Source: Branchiostoma floridae (Eukaryota > Chordata > Leptocardii > Amphioxiformes > Branchiostomatidae). Taken from it: a stretch of DNA of 64,000 bases. The notes under the pieces are model-generated. The model did not search any database and was not told where the DNA came from. It saw only the letters and a program-made list of their open reading frames with translations. The DNA lies in NCBI RefSeq assembly GCF_000003815.2, contig NC_049990.1, positions 10,503,995 to 10,567,994 on the forward strand, given 5' to 3'. The position numbers and the translations under genes are program-made. This document shows, one piece after another, positions 13,339 to 24,400 of the stretch. The first letter of the stretch is position 1; every line of letters starts with the position of its first letter.

Positions 13339-16246
13339 GTCAGTACTTTAGGTATCAACCTCGACGTAGTCTCATTCATAACGAGCTGAGTTTAATTGAA
13401 AGAAACTTTATTTGTAAGTTCATGTCTGGAGGCTAATTGCAAGCTCATAGGAGACACATGTGACAATGAACAGTGATAAACGTTATTGTACAAAGAGGCT
13501 TCTCGAATCCTAAAAGGGTTGGGTTTGACTTTGACTTGTTTGGAAGCAGAGGAAGACAAAAGGCCCCACTTTTTTTACAATTTATGGTTCTGCGATTTTA
13601 AGAGGAAAGTGACTTTTTGTTCGTCTGTGAATGTGGGGAAGTCTTTGTGGCTTCTCTTAAAGTGTGTCTTTTGGTTTGGTTGGAAACTTGGAAATAATAT
13701 GTGTGTTCGTCTTTCACTGCTTTAGATGTACAGTATTTACAACTTCTTTTGAACACCGACAAACTCTTATATTACCCTCATTCAATTGACGCTGTTTTAA
13801 TAATTTTTTTGAATCGACACTACAATGTATATACTCCTATGTATTGCACTGTATACGAGTATAATAACCTCCTGCAACCTTCACATTGAGAAGCAAATAT
13901 CTCGTAACTCTTCTGGAGAAACACTACACGGTACGTTACTCTGCCACTTATACGTCACACTGAATGGGTTACGCAAACCAACTGCATCTCCCAATGTTAA
14001 ATGAGCTGAACTATTTTTATGGCTAATTACATTTTGTTATCGTCTAGCAAATTTACCTGCAAGTGGAAGCAATAATTCTTATGCCCAACTTAAGTGAATT
14101 GCCTGAAGGTTTCAATTCAGATAAATGTATGTGATTCAATACAGCCATGCGTGGCTGTCAAACGAGTAACTGTAAACTGTTATTATATATTGTTGCTATT
14201 TTATTCCAAACGTTGAAAAACGGGAAAACAAGAAATATAAAGCGCATTAATGGATCAAGTTCATATATGTATAAAGATAAACAATGATTAAGGTATGCCA
14301 ATTAAAAGCAACAATGAATGATGCAAAGCTCAATTTGTCAGAATCTACTGATAACATAGTTGTTTTCAGAATGAGACAGAATTAAAAATCAATAAGTTGT
14401 TTACACTGTAATTGGTTGATATTTATTACTTGTTTTGAAGGTGCCATTTATGTAGCATGCTTCTCTCAATTGCAAATCATATGAATCCTTGGGAAAACAT
14501 TTTTCATGCTTCTGTCTCGGAGGCTAATGTAAAATATGTATTCGGGGATATCTGTATTGATAAACATCTAGCTAACGTGTAAGGAATGTAGATCTCCAAC
14601 AAGTGGCTTTGCTGGCCCTGGGCCATTTTCCATGACTTCGCCATCTATCTAGCTCTCCTCTAAAACGTTAGGCCAAGGAAAGTAGCAGTCAAATTCATCG
14701 CCTTCGGTTCAATACATTCCGATGAAAACACGTCAATCAAATGTCCAGACGCAAGAAGCCTCCCCATCCAGGTTCCCTGCAGGATTATGTTGTCTCTTCC
14801 TTTGGTATTTTGCCGTGCAGAACAAATATCGATTTTTAGCCGGAAAACAATAGTTTCAAAACCGTGTTTATGACAAATCAATACCTACAGCTTTGGGGTT
14901 CAAAATGGCTAGCTGGCACTCTAAGCGGAATGGGCTTGAATATTCTCACTGAACTCCCCTCCTTTTAATAGATCACAAATACAGATGAAAATATGGCACA
15001 GAATCACACTAGATACGTTTTAAATATGTCATTCTGGAGAGTTGCTGACAGGCAGAATCCCGGATCTACCGATAGAGATCATGATTGGGATGATAGGAAT
15101 ATGTTAGGGTGGTCTCCCATCTATAAATCATAAATTTTAAGTCAGGCTGTTGATTTTAAAGTGACAAGAACTGAAGATAAAATCTCTGACTGTCTTTTAT
15201 AGGGCTATATCTTAAGATGTACAGAACCCGATCTGAATCCTTATCTTGCAATATCTACCAAAATATATGAATATCCATCTATCTATCTCTATATATGTAT
15301 AATAACTATTGCCACCTACTATACATCATTGCTATTGCGGCCACTAGTGGCAAGCACTTTCTTTTCATGTTCATATAATATTAATAACGTTGACGGGACA
15401 TCGTACAATATCATTTGTCATAAAATCATTTACATTTCCCACTTAAAACTATTTTAGACAGATCATGGATAATATTGATCTTTAGAGCTTTACTTCACTT
15501 CTAAACTATTTTAGTTTCACTGATCCAATATCCAATCAAAAGTCTTTGACTGAGCAAAGGTAGACACAATTAATCTTTAAGTAGACGATCTCGCTCTAAG
15601 CTGTCCTTCAGGTTATGACGCGGTGTCACAGTTAAGAGGTGTCCACGACACGATTTCATGATTGCGCTGCAGTTTTTACAATCATATTCCATTTGGCCGT
15701 GGAGGCATGACGTCGTTCTCAAATTATCAATGACGTTGCCTGGATAATTCCTGTCTTTTGCTTTCAGTTGATGTTTTCAAAATAGATGGTGTGTGAAAAT
15801 CTGTCAGAAATATTGTTTTACGTACCTGCATCGAGGTCATAGAAATATCGCTTTATCAAATTGTCGTCTTGAAAATATTCACTATAATGAAAATGTCTGA
15901 CAGGCATCAAATGTCAGACCGTCAGAATCACTACTTGTAAAGAACATTTATCCAATAGCTACAAATAGCAATGTAAAATGAATATTATATCCGTGATGTT
16001 GTGATATCATGCTACTCGTATAATCAGGTAGGGTTACTCGTGGGCCTGGTCATGGCATCAAGTCTCTTGAAATATGTTGTACTTAAGCAATACAAAGAAA
16101 TTTAAATTTGAATATCTTATTACGTAATGATTCATATCTAGAGCATCCATATATATATATATGTATGTTTGATGGGCCCCCTTGGAAATCAACTATGCAC
16201 TGTTGTAGGGGCTACCCATCTGTTTTCAAGATGAAATAAATAAATA

Positions 16247-16287
<41 letters not shown>

Positions 16288-19200
16288 GTATTACATACTT
16301 GGTGCCCATAATGTAGCAGTAAGTGTGACCAAGACGTTTCGTTTTCTGGAGACGTTTTAGTAAAATGTTACAAGAGTTGGTCGATGGTAGCAGCAGTCGC
16401 TACATGTAGGAGTTTGTAGGATTTGCCAAGAAAGTTGCAGCGAAGTGGAAAATTTTAATGATTTTCACATCGACCATCTACTGATCTTTGACCAGCAAAT
16501 TGGCAGGCAGGTCGTCTTTATGTTGCCGAGGGGGCAGAAGGTGATCAGATTAAAGAACGGTGTGGTCGATAGTCGACGAGGCATTAATAATATCTTCTCT
16601 GATTGAAAGATGTTAGATGCTGTGCTTGCTTAATGTTACCAACGTCGTGCCTTGGTGAATACCGATCTGAATCGATGGTACGCATCTAGTTAACCTCTTG
16701 TTACCTCTTGTTATCTTTCCAAGCAGATTCCTGGCAACTTTGCAATAAGTAGGTCATGGTGAACCAATCATTACCACCAGATAGACTTTTTACAACCGAA
16801 TGTCTGCCTTTCCGTAATTATCCAAGTTGATCCAAGATCATTTAACAATTTCCCAGAGGGAAGTACACAATAGCGGCTGGGCCATTAGATATAACGACCC
16901 ATTAGAGAAGGCTGTTACCGGGGAGGGTTAGGGCGGGGAGAATTGACAGCTGCGGCTACAAGTCGTCTCGGGCATCACGCAACAAAGTAATCAAACTTGA
17001 CTGGTAACGTACGTGGTCTGGAGATGATGAACTATGATTGATCATTGAACAGCGTCGAAGCATTTGCGGAAAAGAAACCTGCATACAACATACCATATAC
17101 CATCAAACCCGAGCCACTTCTAAGTTTTTAGCCTTACCATTCCATGCTTGCTCAATTATTTACGCTACCGACTGTCTGTTGATATCTCTAGTGGATATTT
17201 CTCAATTGTTGTTCTTCTTTTATTTATCTAATATTTTCTACACTTGTATTTAGATTAGTACTACAAATACATCATGACATGTGGCAATCCCTGCATGGCA
17301 GATATAGGAAAATATATCAAAGAAGGTTTAGACATTAGAAATTCCTCCAATGATTGTAAAAGCCTCCAATAACTGTAAGAAACTTATCCCATACTACAAC
17401 TTCTGTATTAGTTAAATAAGCGTTAAGTTATAGAACTGTAGTTATGTAGATGCCATACTTTGTACCCCGTACAATTGTTGTGCAATAAAACTATCCTATT
17501 AAGTAGCCTAATTGTAAAAAATAAAAAATAAATTAAAACAAGAACAATATATGTTGTCAGTTATATCCATGTGTTGTATCATGTGGTTACAGTTACCTAA
17601 TGAATTGAAATCTGCCATGTTAGGTCCTGCTCTTGATGAGAGGTACCCGTTAGCCGTGCTGGTGTTCATCCACGGCGGGGGCTACACAACCGGAACCGGA
17701 AATGCTTACGATGGGACTGTGCTAGCCAGCCACGGCGCTGTGGTGGTGGTCACCATCAACTATAGACTGGGAGTGCTAGGTAGATATATTAGTGATATCA
17801 AATAAGATTCAGGCCGTTGAAACTCTTCAATATTGCAGGAAAAATATTTTTGAAAATCGTTTCTGACATTCGAATTCCGATATGTATGGAATTTATAACG
17901 CACTATACGTCAATGTTGAAATAAGATGTTATCGATTACATACAATTATGAAAGTTGAATGGGTAGGAAAACGCTGCAAGCAAAACAGTGAGATGAGAGA
18001 TAACACCAGGTTTCTTTTTTTAGTAATTCTGTGATTTTATCAATAGCAACTGATGCGATCTTACGACGAAGTAAACACCTAAAAGTACGCTTCTCATCAT
18101 TTTGATACGCCTTTTAGAAATCAGATATAGCTAGACTACAAAACAAAGATTGACAGCCTAGCTCTTTTCTAACAGCTTTCATAGCAAGTTTAAGATGACT
18201 GTTCTTTCCCAACAGGATTTCTGAGCATGGAAGACCAATTTGCATCTGGGAACTATGGACTTCTGGATCAGATCGCAGCTCTTAATTGGATCAGTGAAAA
18301 CATCAGACACTTCGGTGGGGACCCGACCAGAGTTACTCTTGTAGGGTTTGGTGCTGGGGCGGCGTGTGTCAACTTACTGGCGCTGTCTCCAAAAGCTGCA
18401 GGTAGGACAGGTTCTTTTGTACAGTCTTTCGTATGTTGTATCTTTAAGATATCAAAATATACAGTAGAACACAAATCTTAGCTCCCAAATACAACGTGCG
18501 TATATATGATATGAGTAGCTTCCCACATTTGTGTCGTAAGATATAAGGATAAAGATTTCATCCAATTTGATTTCGTTTCTACAGGAAAGTTTCGCCGTGC
18601 CATCATTCAGAGTGGCTCGGCTTTAGGTACCGGTGCTATCACTGAAGACTCGCGGCACTATGCGACAATGCTGGCGGAGAAACTCGACTGTTGCCGACCG
18701 GACGCTGCTCAAACAGTACAATGTCTCCGTAACAAACCTTACCAAGAGCTGCTACTAAAGAACATGACCCCACCATCTTCCAGTTACTACGCCATGTTCG
18801 GTCCGTCCGTGGATGGTGTTGTTGTTCCCGATCAACCGAGAAGACTACTTGAAGGAGACTTATTCCGGAGCTATGACTTCATGGTTGGGCTGTCAGAAGA
18901 GGATGGATATAAGTACATTCCAAGCATCGCTGTGATAGAAAACGGTCTGTCTGATGATGACTACAGGAATCTGATCAGCGACTTTGTTAACCAGGTATTT
19001 CCATACAGAGAAAATGAGATCCAAGACGCCATACTGTTTCTGTACACAAACTGGGGAAATGACACGAATGACACTAGAAGAGCCGGTGTTGTGCGCATGC
19101 TCACAGAACAACAGATCGCAGTGCCGATTGTTGAGGTGGCCAATCTCCATTCTACCAAGAACACAGAGAGCTCGACATACATGTATTCTTACAGCTACAA

Positions 19201-20569
19201 GGCCATTAATACACCCAACCCGAAATGGGTAGGAGCGGTACATGGGGACGAGCTGCCATTTATGTTTGGTGCTCCCGTTGCCCCAAGAGGCATCTTCCAG
19301 CAGCTGAATTTCACCAAAGGTGAATCTATGTTGAGCGTCGCCATGATGACATACTGGAGTAATTTTGCTAAAACTGGGTAAGTCTGGCCCCTTGTTTCCG
19401 TGACGATATTGGCAACATTGTCAATCTAGCCCGTACAATAAGCTACATAAGCCGTTTATATGTCTTGTATGCTTTTATTTCATATTTAAAAGCAAATATC
19501 TTGGAACAGCTAAAGGGTTTGCAACATATCAACGTTTTCGTTTCCTTACAAAACATTGATTATTATATGATGCAGGTCTGACCATAGTATCTTAACCCAA
19601 CCTGTTTAGAAATAGCCAACTCTAGTATCACAGTAGAATATTGTTCATAACTGTCCATTATCACTTGTATATCTACTTTCTTTATACCATGTACTTTCAA
19701 TTAGCCCTCGGGCACGAACTTGCAAATAAACTTCTTGTTACTTAATTTCCAGAGATCCCCAGCAGCCCAGAGTACAAGCCACAACTTTTCTCCACGAAAG
19801 ACCGAACAGATTTGAAAGCATCCAGTGGACACAATACAGTATAGACAACTGCAGTAATTGTCAAGAAACTTACCTGTACTTGGGAATGAAACCTCGGGTG
19901 GTGGAAGGTTTTCGACCGCAGCGCATCGCTTTCTGGATTGAGCTTGTTCCAAAGTTACTCTATCCCCAGGAAGTTCCTAGTAACAACTATCTTTACCCTC
20001 CGGAAGATGCAGACGAATTGTGCCAAATCCTGGATATCGGACAGACAATTCTAACCGGAGGTGGCCTCGCTGTACGCCGTCCAGACGGTTGGACAAAGCC
20101 TTCAGTTGGCGTGACAGGCTCAAGCACGACGTGCATTTCTATATTACCTACTTCCGCTTCTCCAAGCCAATTTCCTGGAAATACTGTTCCTGGACTTACA
20201 GGGGAATGGCAACCGGAATCTACCGGCTCTAACGTCAGTAGTCAGGACAAGGGTCAAAATTACTCTGAACTCAGCATCGTGATTGCAGTAGGGACGTCGT
20301 TACTGGTTGTTAACGTCATCGTCTTTGCTGTATGCTACAAAAGAGGGAGGGCGCGCACGAAAAGGCTTGAGGAGGTTGAAACTCGCGAGAGAATCAGGTT
20401 AAAGGTTACGGACATGCGGGAGATGTTAAAGGCCTACGAAATAGCTGAGAGCTGCGGAGCAAGTCCTTGTCAAACAATGGAACTCATCGAGCTGAAAGAT
20501 CAGAGAATAGAAAACTGTGCCAAGCTTCAGGAGAAGAGGGGGTCCGTGACGAAGACTCTTGTAGTATGA
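12933..20569 (+). CDS. Neuroligin-like postsynaptic adhesion protein, five coding exons
   Basis: Join 12933-13338, 17624-17779, 18216-18401, 18585-19377, 19753-20569: 785 residues, junction phases 1,1,1,2. Neuroligins are type I membrane proteins that bind presynaptic neurexins. Seen: signal peptide 1-20 (TASA|DS), cholinesterase-like domain about 26-585, linker, transmembrane helix about 687-709, and a cytoplasmic tail of ~76 residues. Family motifs are [61 protein letters not shown] and [16 protein letters not shown]. The catalytic Ser of the GxSxG elbow is Gly233 (GFGAG), as in neuroligins (GSGAG), so no esterase activity is expected; His469 remains and the acidic position is Asp356. N-glycosylation sequons include NMT, NDT twice, NFT, NCS, NVS and NYS. 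Odd: two conserved Cys are missing, an extra CxxC is present, and the C-terminus is TLVV rather than the vertebrate TTRV. Vertebrate neuroligins are ~820-850 residues. Family certain; orthology to a single vertebrate paralogue not expected. Confidence 0.93.
13401..13443 (+). repeat. Dispersed repeat fragment in intron 1 (copy 2)
   Basis: AACTTTATTTGTAAGTTCAT..GAGGCTAATTGCAAG is the reverse complement, with few changes, of 19698-19736. It begins 60 bp after the exon 1 donor. Confidence 0.6.
16165..16282 (+). mobile_element. LINE-like 3' end with AAAT tail and AT/TA microsatellite
   Basis: The segment with CTTGGAAATCAACTATGCAC and GTAGGGGCTACCC is followed directly by (AAAT)n and then an alternating AT run (16253-16282). 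A short conserved 3' end plus a simple-repeat tail is typical of 5'-truncated LINE insertions. No reverse transcriptase coding sequence remains. Confidence 0.45.
17624..17779 (+). CDS. Neuroligin exon 2 (residues 136-187)
   Basis: Encodes the oxyanion-hole region ([11 protein letters not shown]) and the core strand leading to NYRLGVLG. The frame is open back to 17551. I chose the acceptor ATGTTAG|GTCCT because it is the only nearby AG that both restores phase 1 from exon 1 and keeps family-like spacing. The AG at 17592 has a better-looking context but would shift the frame, and the AG at 17560 would add 21 mostly hydrophobic residues. The donor CTAG|GTAGAT at 17780 is at the intron position LG|F, conserved in vertebrate neuroligins. 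Confidence 0.82.
17780..18215 (+). other. Neuroligin intron 2 (436 bp)
   Basis: Bounded by GTAGAT and a pyrimidine-rich TTCTTTCCCAACAG. No other feature seen. Confidence 0.9.
18216..18401 (+). CDS. Neuroligin exon 3 (residues 188-249)
   Basis: Follows the acceptor CCCAACAG at 18215. Carries [25 protein letters not shown] and the inactive nucleophile elbow GFGAG (231-235). Cys238 sits where vertebrate neuroligins have GASCVSLL. The donor is CTGCAG|GTAGGA at 18402, phase 1, again at a family-conserved position. Confidence 0.93.
18402..18584 (+). other. Neuroligin intron 3 (183 bp)
   Basis: Bounded by GTAGGA and TTTCGTTTCTACAG. No other feature seen. Confidence 0.92.
18585..19377 (+). CDS. Neuroligin exon 4 (residues 250-513)
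   Basis: The large central exon, starting with [14 protein letters not shown] after the acceptor TTTCTACAG. Contains Cys285/286 and Cys296 (second disulfide region), the [10 protein letters not shown] loop that aligns with GVNQGEGLKF next to the neurexin-binding surface, the retained His469 (VHGDELPF) and [11 protein letters not shown]. The Cys positions expected before KPSW-like and NFSK-like motifs are Ala456 and Leu490. The donor is ACTGG|GTAAGT at 19378, phase 2. Confidence 0.93.
19378..19752 (+). other. Neuroligin intron 4 (375 bp)
   Basis: Bounded by GTAAGT and TTAATTTCCAG. Its last ~55 bp are a copy of the dispersed repeat, so the 3' splice site lies next to transposon-derived DNA. 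Confidence 0.9.
19698..19736 (-). repeat. Dispersed repeat fragment next to the exon 5 acceptor (copy 3)
   Basis: CAATTAGCCCTCGGGCACGA..CAAATAAACTTCTT is nearly the reverse complement of 13401-13443 and matches 1383-1409 in the same orientation. It ends 16 bp before the acceptor AG. Confidence 0.6.
19753..20569 (+). CDS. Neuroligin exon 5 (residues 514-785): end of ectodomain, TM and tail
   Basis: The acceptor TTAATTTCCAG is at 19752. DPQQPRV continues the conserved TG|DP junction. [13 protein letters not shown] and [24 protein letters not shown] complete the cholinesterase-like fold. A Ser/Thr/Pro-rich stalk (about 600-685) follows, then [20 protein letters not shown] (TM), a basic stop-transfer ([10 protein letters not shown]) and a charged, probably helical tail. 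The vertebrate gephyrin-binding PPDYTL-type motif is absent. The protein ends TLVV, stop TGA at 20567-20569. Confidence 0.93.
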
Positions 20570-21458
20570 TGTTACTTTGCATTATGTGTCGGTATATCGA
20601 ATTTCGATATTTTCAAGTGCATTGTCATGCCTGTGGCATTGTCTTTTCGTGATGCCTATTGCAAAATATCTGTTACCGATTGCCAACTTCTGTAAATAAC
20701 TTGCTGAAGAAGCTGCTTGTGAATTTGTAAGAGTGCCAATCGCGATTCCGGGTTTATATATAACGTTACTATACGAAGAGACCTTTTTATTCCATTTGTG
20801 AAAAGTCTCAGGAAACATGGGCTCTCCGGGTTTGCTTGTACGGCATCTTGTGGAGGATCCACATTATATGTTATAACCCTTTGGTAGTTTCATAATACTT
20901 AATTTTCTGCCATTATAATCTATCCTGAAGTTTAAGAACAATACAAATCTCACACACTGTAGAAGAATGTCAGTTATTTTCAATATTTATTTTCGATTCG
21001 AGTGTTCATCTAGGGTATTTCATGGTTAGCACAATTAAAGAATCTTACAGCATTAAAACTGGTGTCCTCTTAAATAACACCATGTTAATTTCTGAACAAG
21101 TCAACGGTGTCCTTCAGCAAAGCTGGGCTGTAAATAACTTTACTAAACAGCTACACACATAAGGCAGAGGAACAGAATACAAAAGGTTTGCAAAATGTAA
21201 ATAACAAAGTGTAGTTATTCATTGGAAATCATAGCTGTTTAGGTTGAATATAAAGAGAAAAAAAGGCTACACGTGGTGCAGACCATAGGCCACCAGCGCT
21301 TAATAGATTGCAAACACGTGAATGTTATTTGAAAAGAAGATGCTTTTCATGCAATAATGATACCTCTTCACATGAACAGCCAAAAGTTACTAAAGTAAAA
21401 TGAATTTGGTGACACCTGTAATGTCAATCCTTTCACAAATGTGGTGAAACTGAATAAA
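20570..21458 (+). other. Neuroligin 3' UTR with candidate poly(A) signals
   Basis: No further open frame fits the gene. ATTAAA occurs at 21034-21039 and 21052-21057, the latter followed by a GT-rich stretch (GGTGTCCTCTT). A canonical AATAAA is at 21453-21458, followed by TCCAGTGTTCTC. The transcript end is therefore probably between about 21.06 and 21.48 kb; the sequence alone does not decide which. Confidence 0.45.
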
Positions 21459-24400
21459 TCCAGTGTTCTCATTTGGAATGAATAATCGCATGATTAATAA
21501 CTGTATTTCATCATGTGGGCACGGAAGATAAATTTCACCATCTAACAGCTACTATTTTCATGATGAATGTAACTGTGACATAAATCATGAAGAGATTAGC
21601 GTATTTAGATTTTAAATCTAAATTGCATATCAAGAGACTAGGGAAAAGAGAAATGAATGTCTTTTGATTTGTGTGCCTATAACTCTCTCTAAGTAGATTC
21701 ATTTGTGCTTTTGGAGACTCCCTTTTAATTAACTAACTCACTGATAATATCATAAGCCTTTGCATAGTCAGCTCATGAGTAACGAAACAGGGGAAACGCT
21801 TATCAAGTCTTCCTCAGAGAAGAAATCCCAGAGGGGATCCTACAAGTAGATGAAAGTTTACAATAATGTGATGCCATCCTTATCTTCCCTTCCCAGACAC
21901 AAAGTTTTCATGACGCTAAGAACTAAATAGATCTTTACTCTTTCGCTACCGTAAGGAACGGTGGGTGTACTGGCGCCCTAGATACATGTACATGAAGCCT
22001 TGAACGGTATTCTTATGCAGTGGTGAAGTGCTGATTAAATGTAGGGTAAAGACACACAAAGAAAATTTAAGTGATACTCGGTTGCAAGTTAGGTGAATCT
22101 GGACGACACACGTATGTCTCACGGCAATGATTGGAAGTTTTATGCTTTACTCGCTATCAGAGCTGAAACAACAGACAAGTTTCCTCGAGGTGGAAAGTTA
22201 AAGTAAATCCAGACGAAGCTCTTTAAAGGTGATGGAGTAAATTCAAATGCCACCGGCACAGGAGAGAAGTCTTCTGTCTTAAGCAGCGCCTCAAGAGGCA
22301 GTTAAGTGCAGCTCATAATGACATCTTCCATCTTCTCATGCATTCATCATGAGCACGCTCAGCATCCTTATTCATGGCCCAATAGACCTCAAGAGGAATT
22401 CTTAAGAGGCTGCAGCGGTCGTGCTGCTAAGATTCGTTGCCCATAGAGAACTTGAAAGTTACTTCACCCCAGTTTATAGTCGAAACATGGAATGACTATA
22501 AACTACTAATCGACTTTTAAGAAAAAACAAATAGCACGTAATGACAGCACGATTTGTTGACCCTTTATTCTTTTTGTGTATATCCTAATGATGAAATGCT
22601 TTATAGGGAATCAGTTAAATTTCTAAATTTCAAAAACAAGCATGATCTAAAACAAAAGCCAATACAGAAAAAATTGTGTCGTTGCCGTTCTTGTTTGGAA
22701 CAGGTGGCAGTTGTTTGGAACAGGTGACTGTCGTTGTTGTTTGGAACAGGTGACTGTCAGCACACCTGTGTGGATGATCCACGTCAGCACAGGTAGCTTT
22801 GTCTACCTTGCCATGTCCTGGCAGAGGATAAAGACACCTGTCTGGCTACCGGAAAGTTCGACACGTGAAGAAACTTTCCAGTTTAGCCTGGATTGTGTAT
22901 TCGCTCACATATTGCCTCTCTAACTCCGCGTACGGCGACTGAAAGGTAGTGTCCCTAGTGGCGTGTTGTATGTGGTAAAAATTGGACAAGGAGTAGCCTC
23001 TAGCGCTTGGTCTACAATGCAATTTGAACCTTTCTTTCTTCCAGGACGTTTGACTGTATCCAAACCCTGTCCTGTTGCCTTGATAACTTTTACTGTGCGT
23101 ATCTTATTACATGGATGCGACCAACATTCATCACCCTAGCACGAAGTTTCTTGGCTTATTACGTCGGTATCTATTGCAGCTCCGCTTACTAGCTGAGCCC
23201 GTTACCCTTATAGATTACCACCATCAGTAAATACCTCACGTAATACAGGCAGGGGGATCTCTCTAATGGACAAGGAAGCTCCCACCCCGCAGATTGCGGT
23301 CTTGTTAACGGAGACCTTTCACCGCATCCGGCAATCTTCTCGCTGTGAACCTGGGTAGTTGCTGATCTCACTAATAGCTCGTTATCGTAATTGCGCCGGA
23401 AAAGTTTCCCAATGTTTCCAAAACGAGATTTGGGGCTTTGTACGGTTTAAGATTATTCTCGGCAATCAGCTACGACAAGGCATTTGTTATGTTAAGATCA
23501 GACAGATGTAAAATCCGTTCTGGCATCTTTGACCGCTTACATCTATGAGAAATATCCGATCTAAGTAGTTTGTACCCAAAGGGAGTTGCTTTACCGTTTT
23601 ACAACAATAGATCATCGCACATGGTATTAGGGAAAGGATTTGCAGTATCACATATTATGATTTATGCCTGGCCAAGTTCTTTCCCTTTTCTTTCATTTCA
23701 ATTTTCTTTATAAAGTAATATTTGGGGTATTTAAGGGAAGCAATTTCATGTAATCTGATGATGATGTCATCTGAATATTCAAAAGGGAAATCATGCATCA
23801 TACAATATCGGTTAAGGCAGGCTTTGTTCAATAAGGAGTACCTAAACTTCATCTATTTGTAATGGGTTCTTCCAAGAGTGTTAATACATTTAAAACAAGC
23901 AAGTTAACATAAACAATGTATCATCTGTACAAAACTGTAATAATAGGCCACTGTCGTGGGGCAAATTTTAAAACAAGTCTGTTGAAGTTTAGTGGAAGTT
24001 ACGAACAGCTGCAGAATCAAAACTGAAACTGACAAATTATTGGTCCCAATTCAACGATCTAGGCCATTCTTTATTCGATCTCCTCCCAGCGGAGATATCA
24101 AAGTAGGCCAGTCTGTCAATCTCCCACAGAAAAGTAGGGTGAGGTCGATGCGAAAATCATTAAAGCTGTCTCCCCACGGCACGCTGACGAAGAGTTTTTA
24201 ACTGTTGCTCATTCCGTGCACTTGTAGCACAGCCTCTTGGAACCTGAAGAGTTGATTGGAAACGTTTTGCATTGCAAAACTGGTGAGATTGTACCTTATG
24301 CCGTTGCCGCCTCCTTCATCACCAGTTTCCCCGCCGATGCCCTCTTTCACACGAAAGTTTTACGTTGCATAACTCAACATAAGTATGCTTGCTTACCCTC

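Larger units (their letters stand above)
13339..17623 (+). other. Neuroligin intron 1 (4.3 kb)
   Basis: The long first coding intron. It holds a dispersed-repeat fragment (13401-13443), a LINE-like 3' tail followed by an AAAT and an AT/TA run (about 16165-16282), and another A-rich element tail near 17460-17540. I found no extra in-frame exon flanked by matching phase-1 splice sites that would act as an alternative splice-site-A insert, but a very short one could be missed. Confidence 0.75.

Noticed and set aside
18893-19243. Minus-strand and alternative-frame ORFs inside exon 4
   Set aside because: They lie opposite a strongly conserved neuroligin exon and are shadows of its codon usage.
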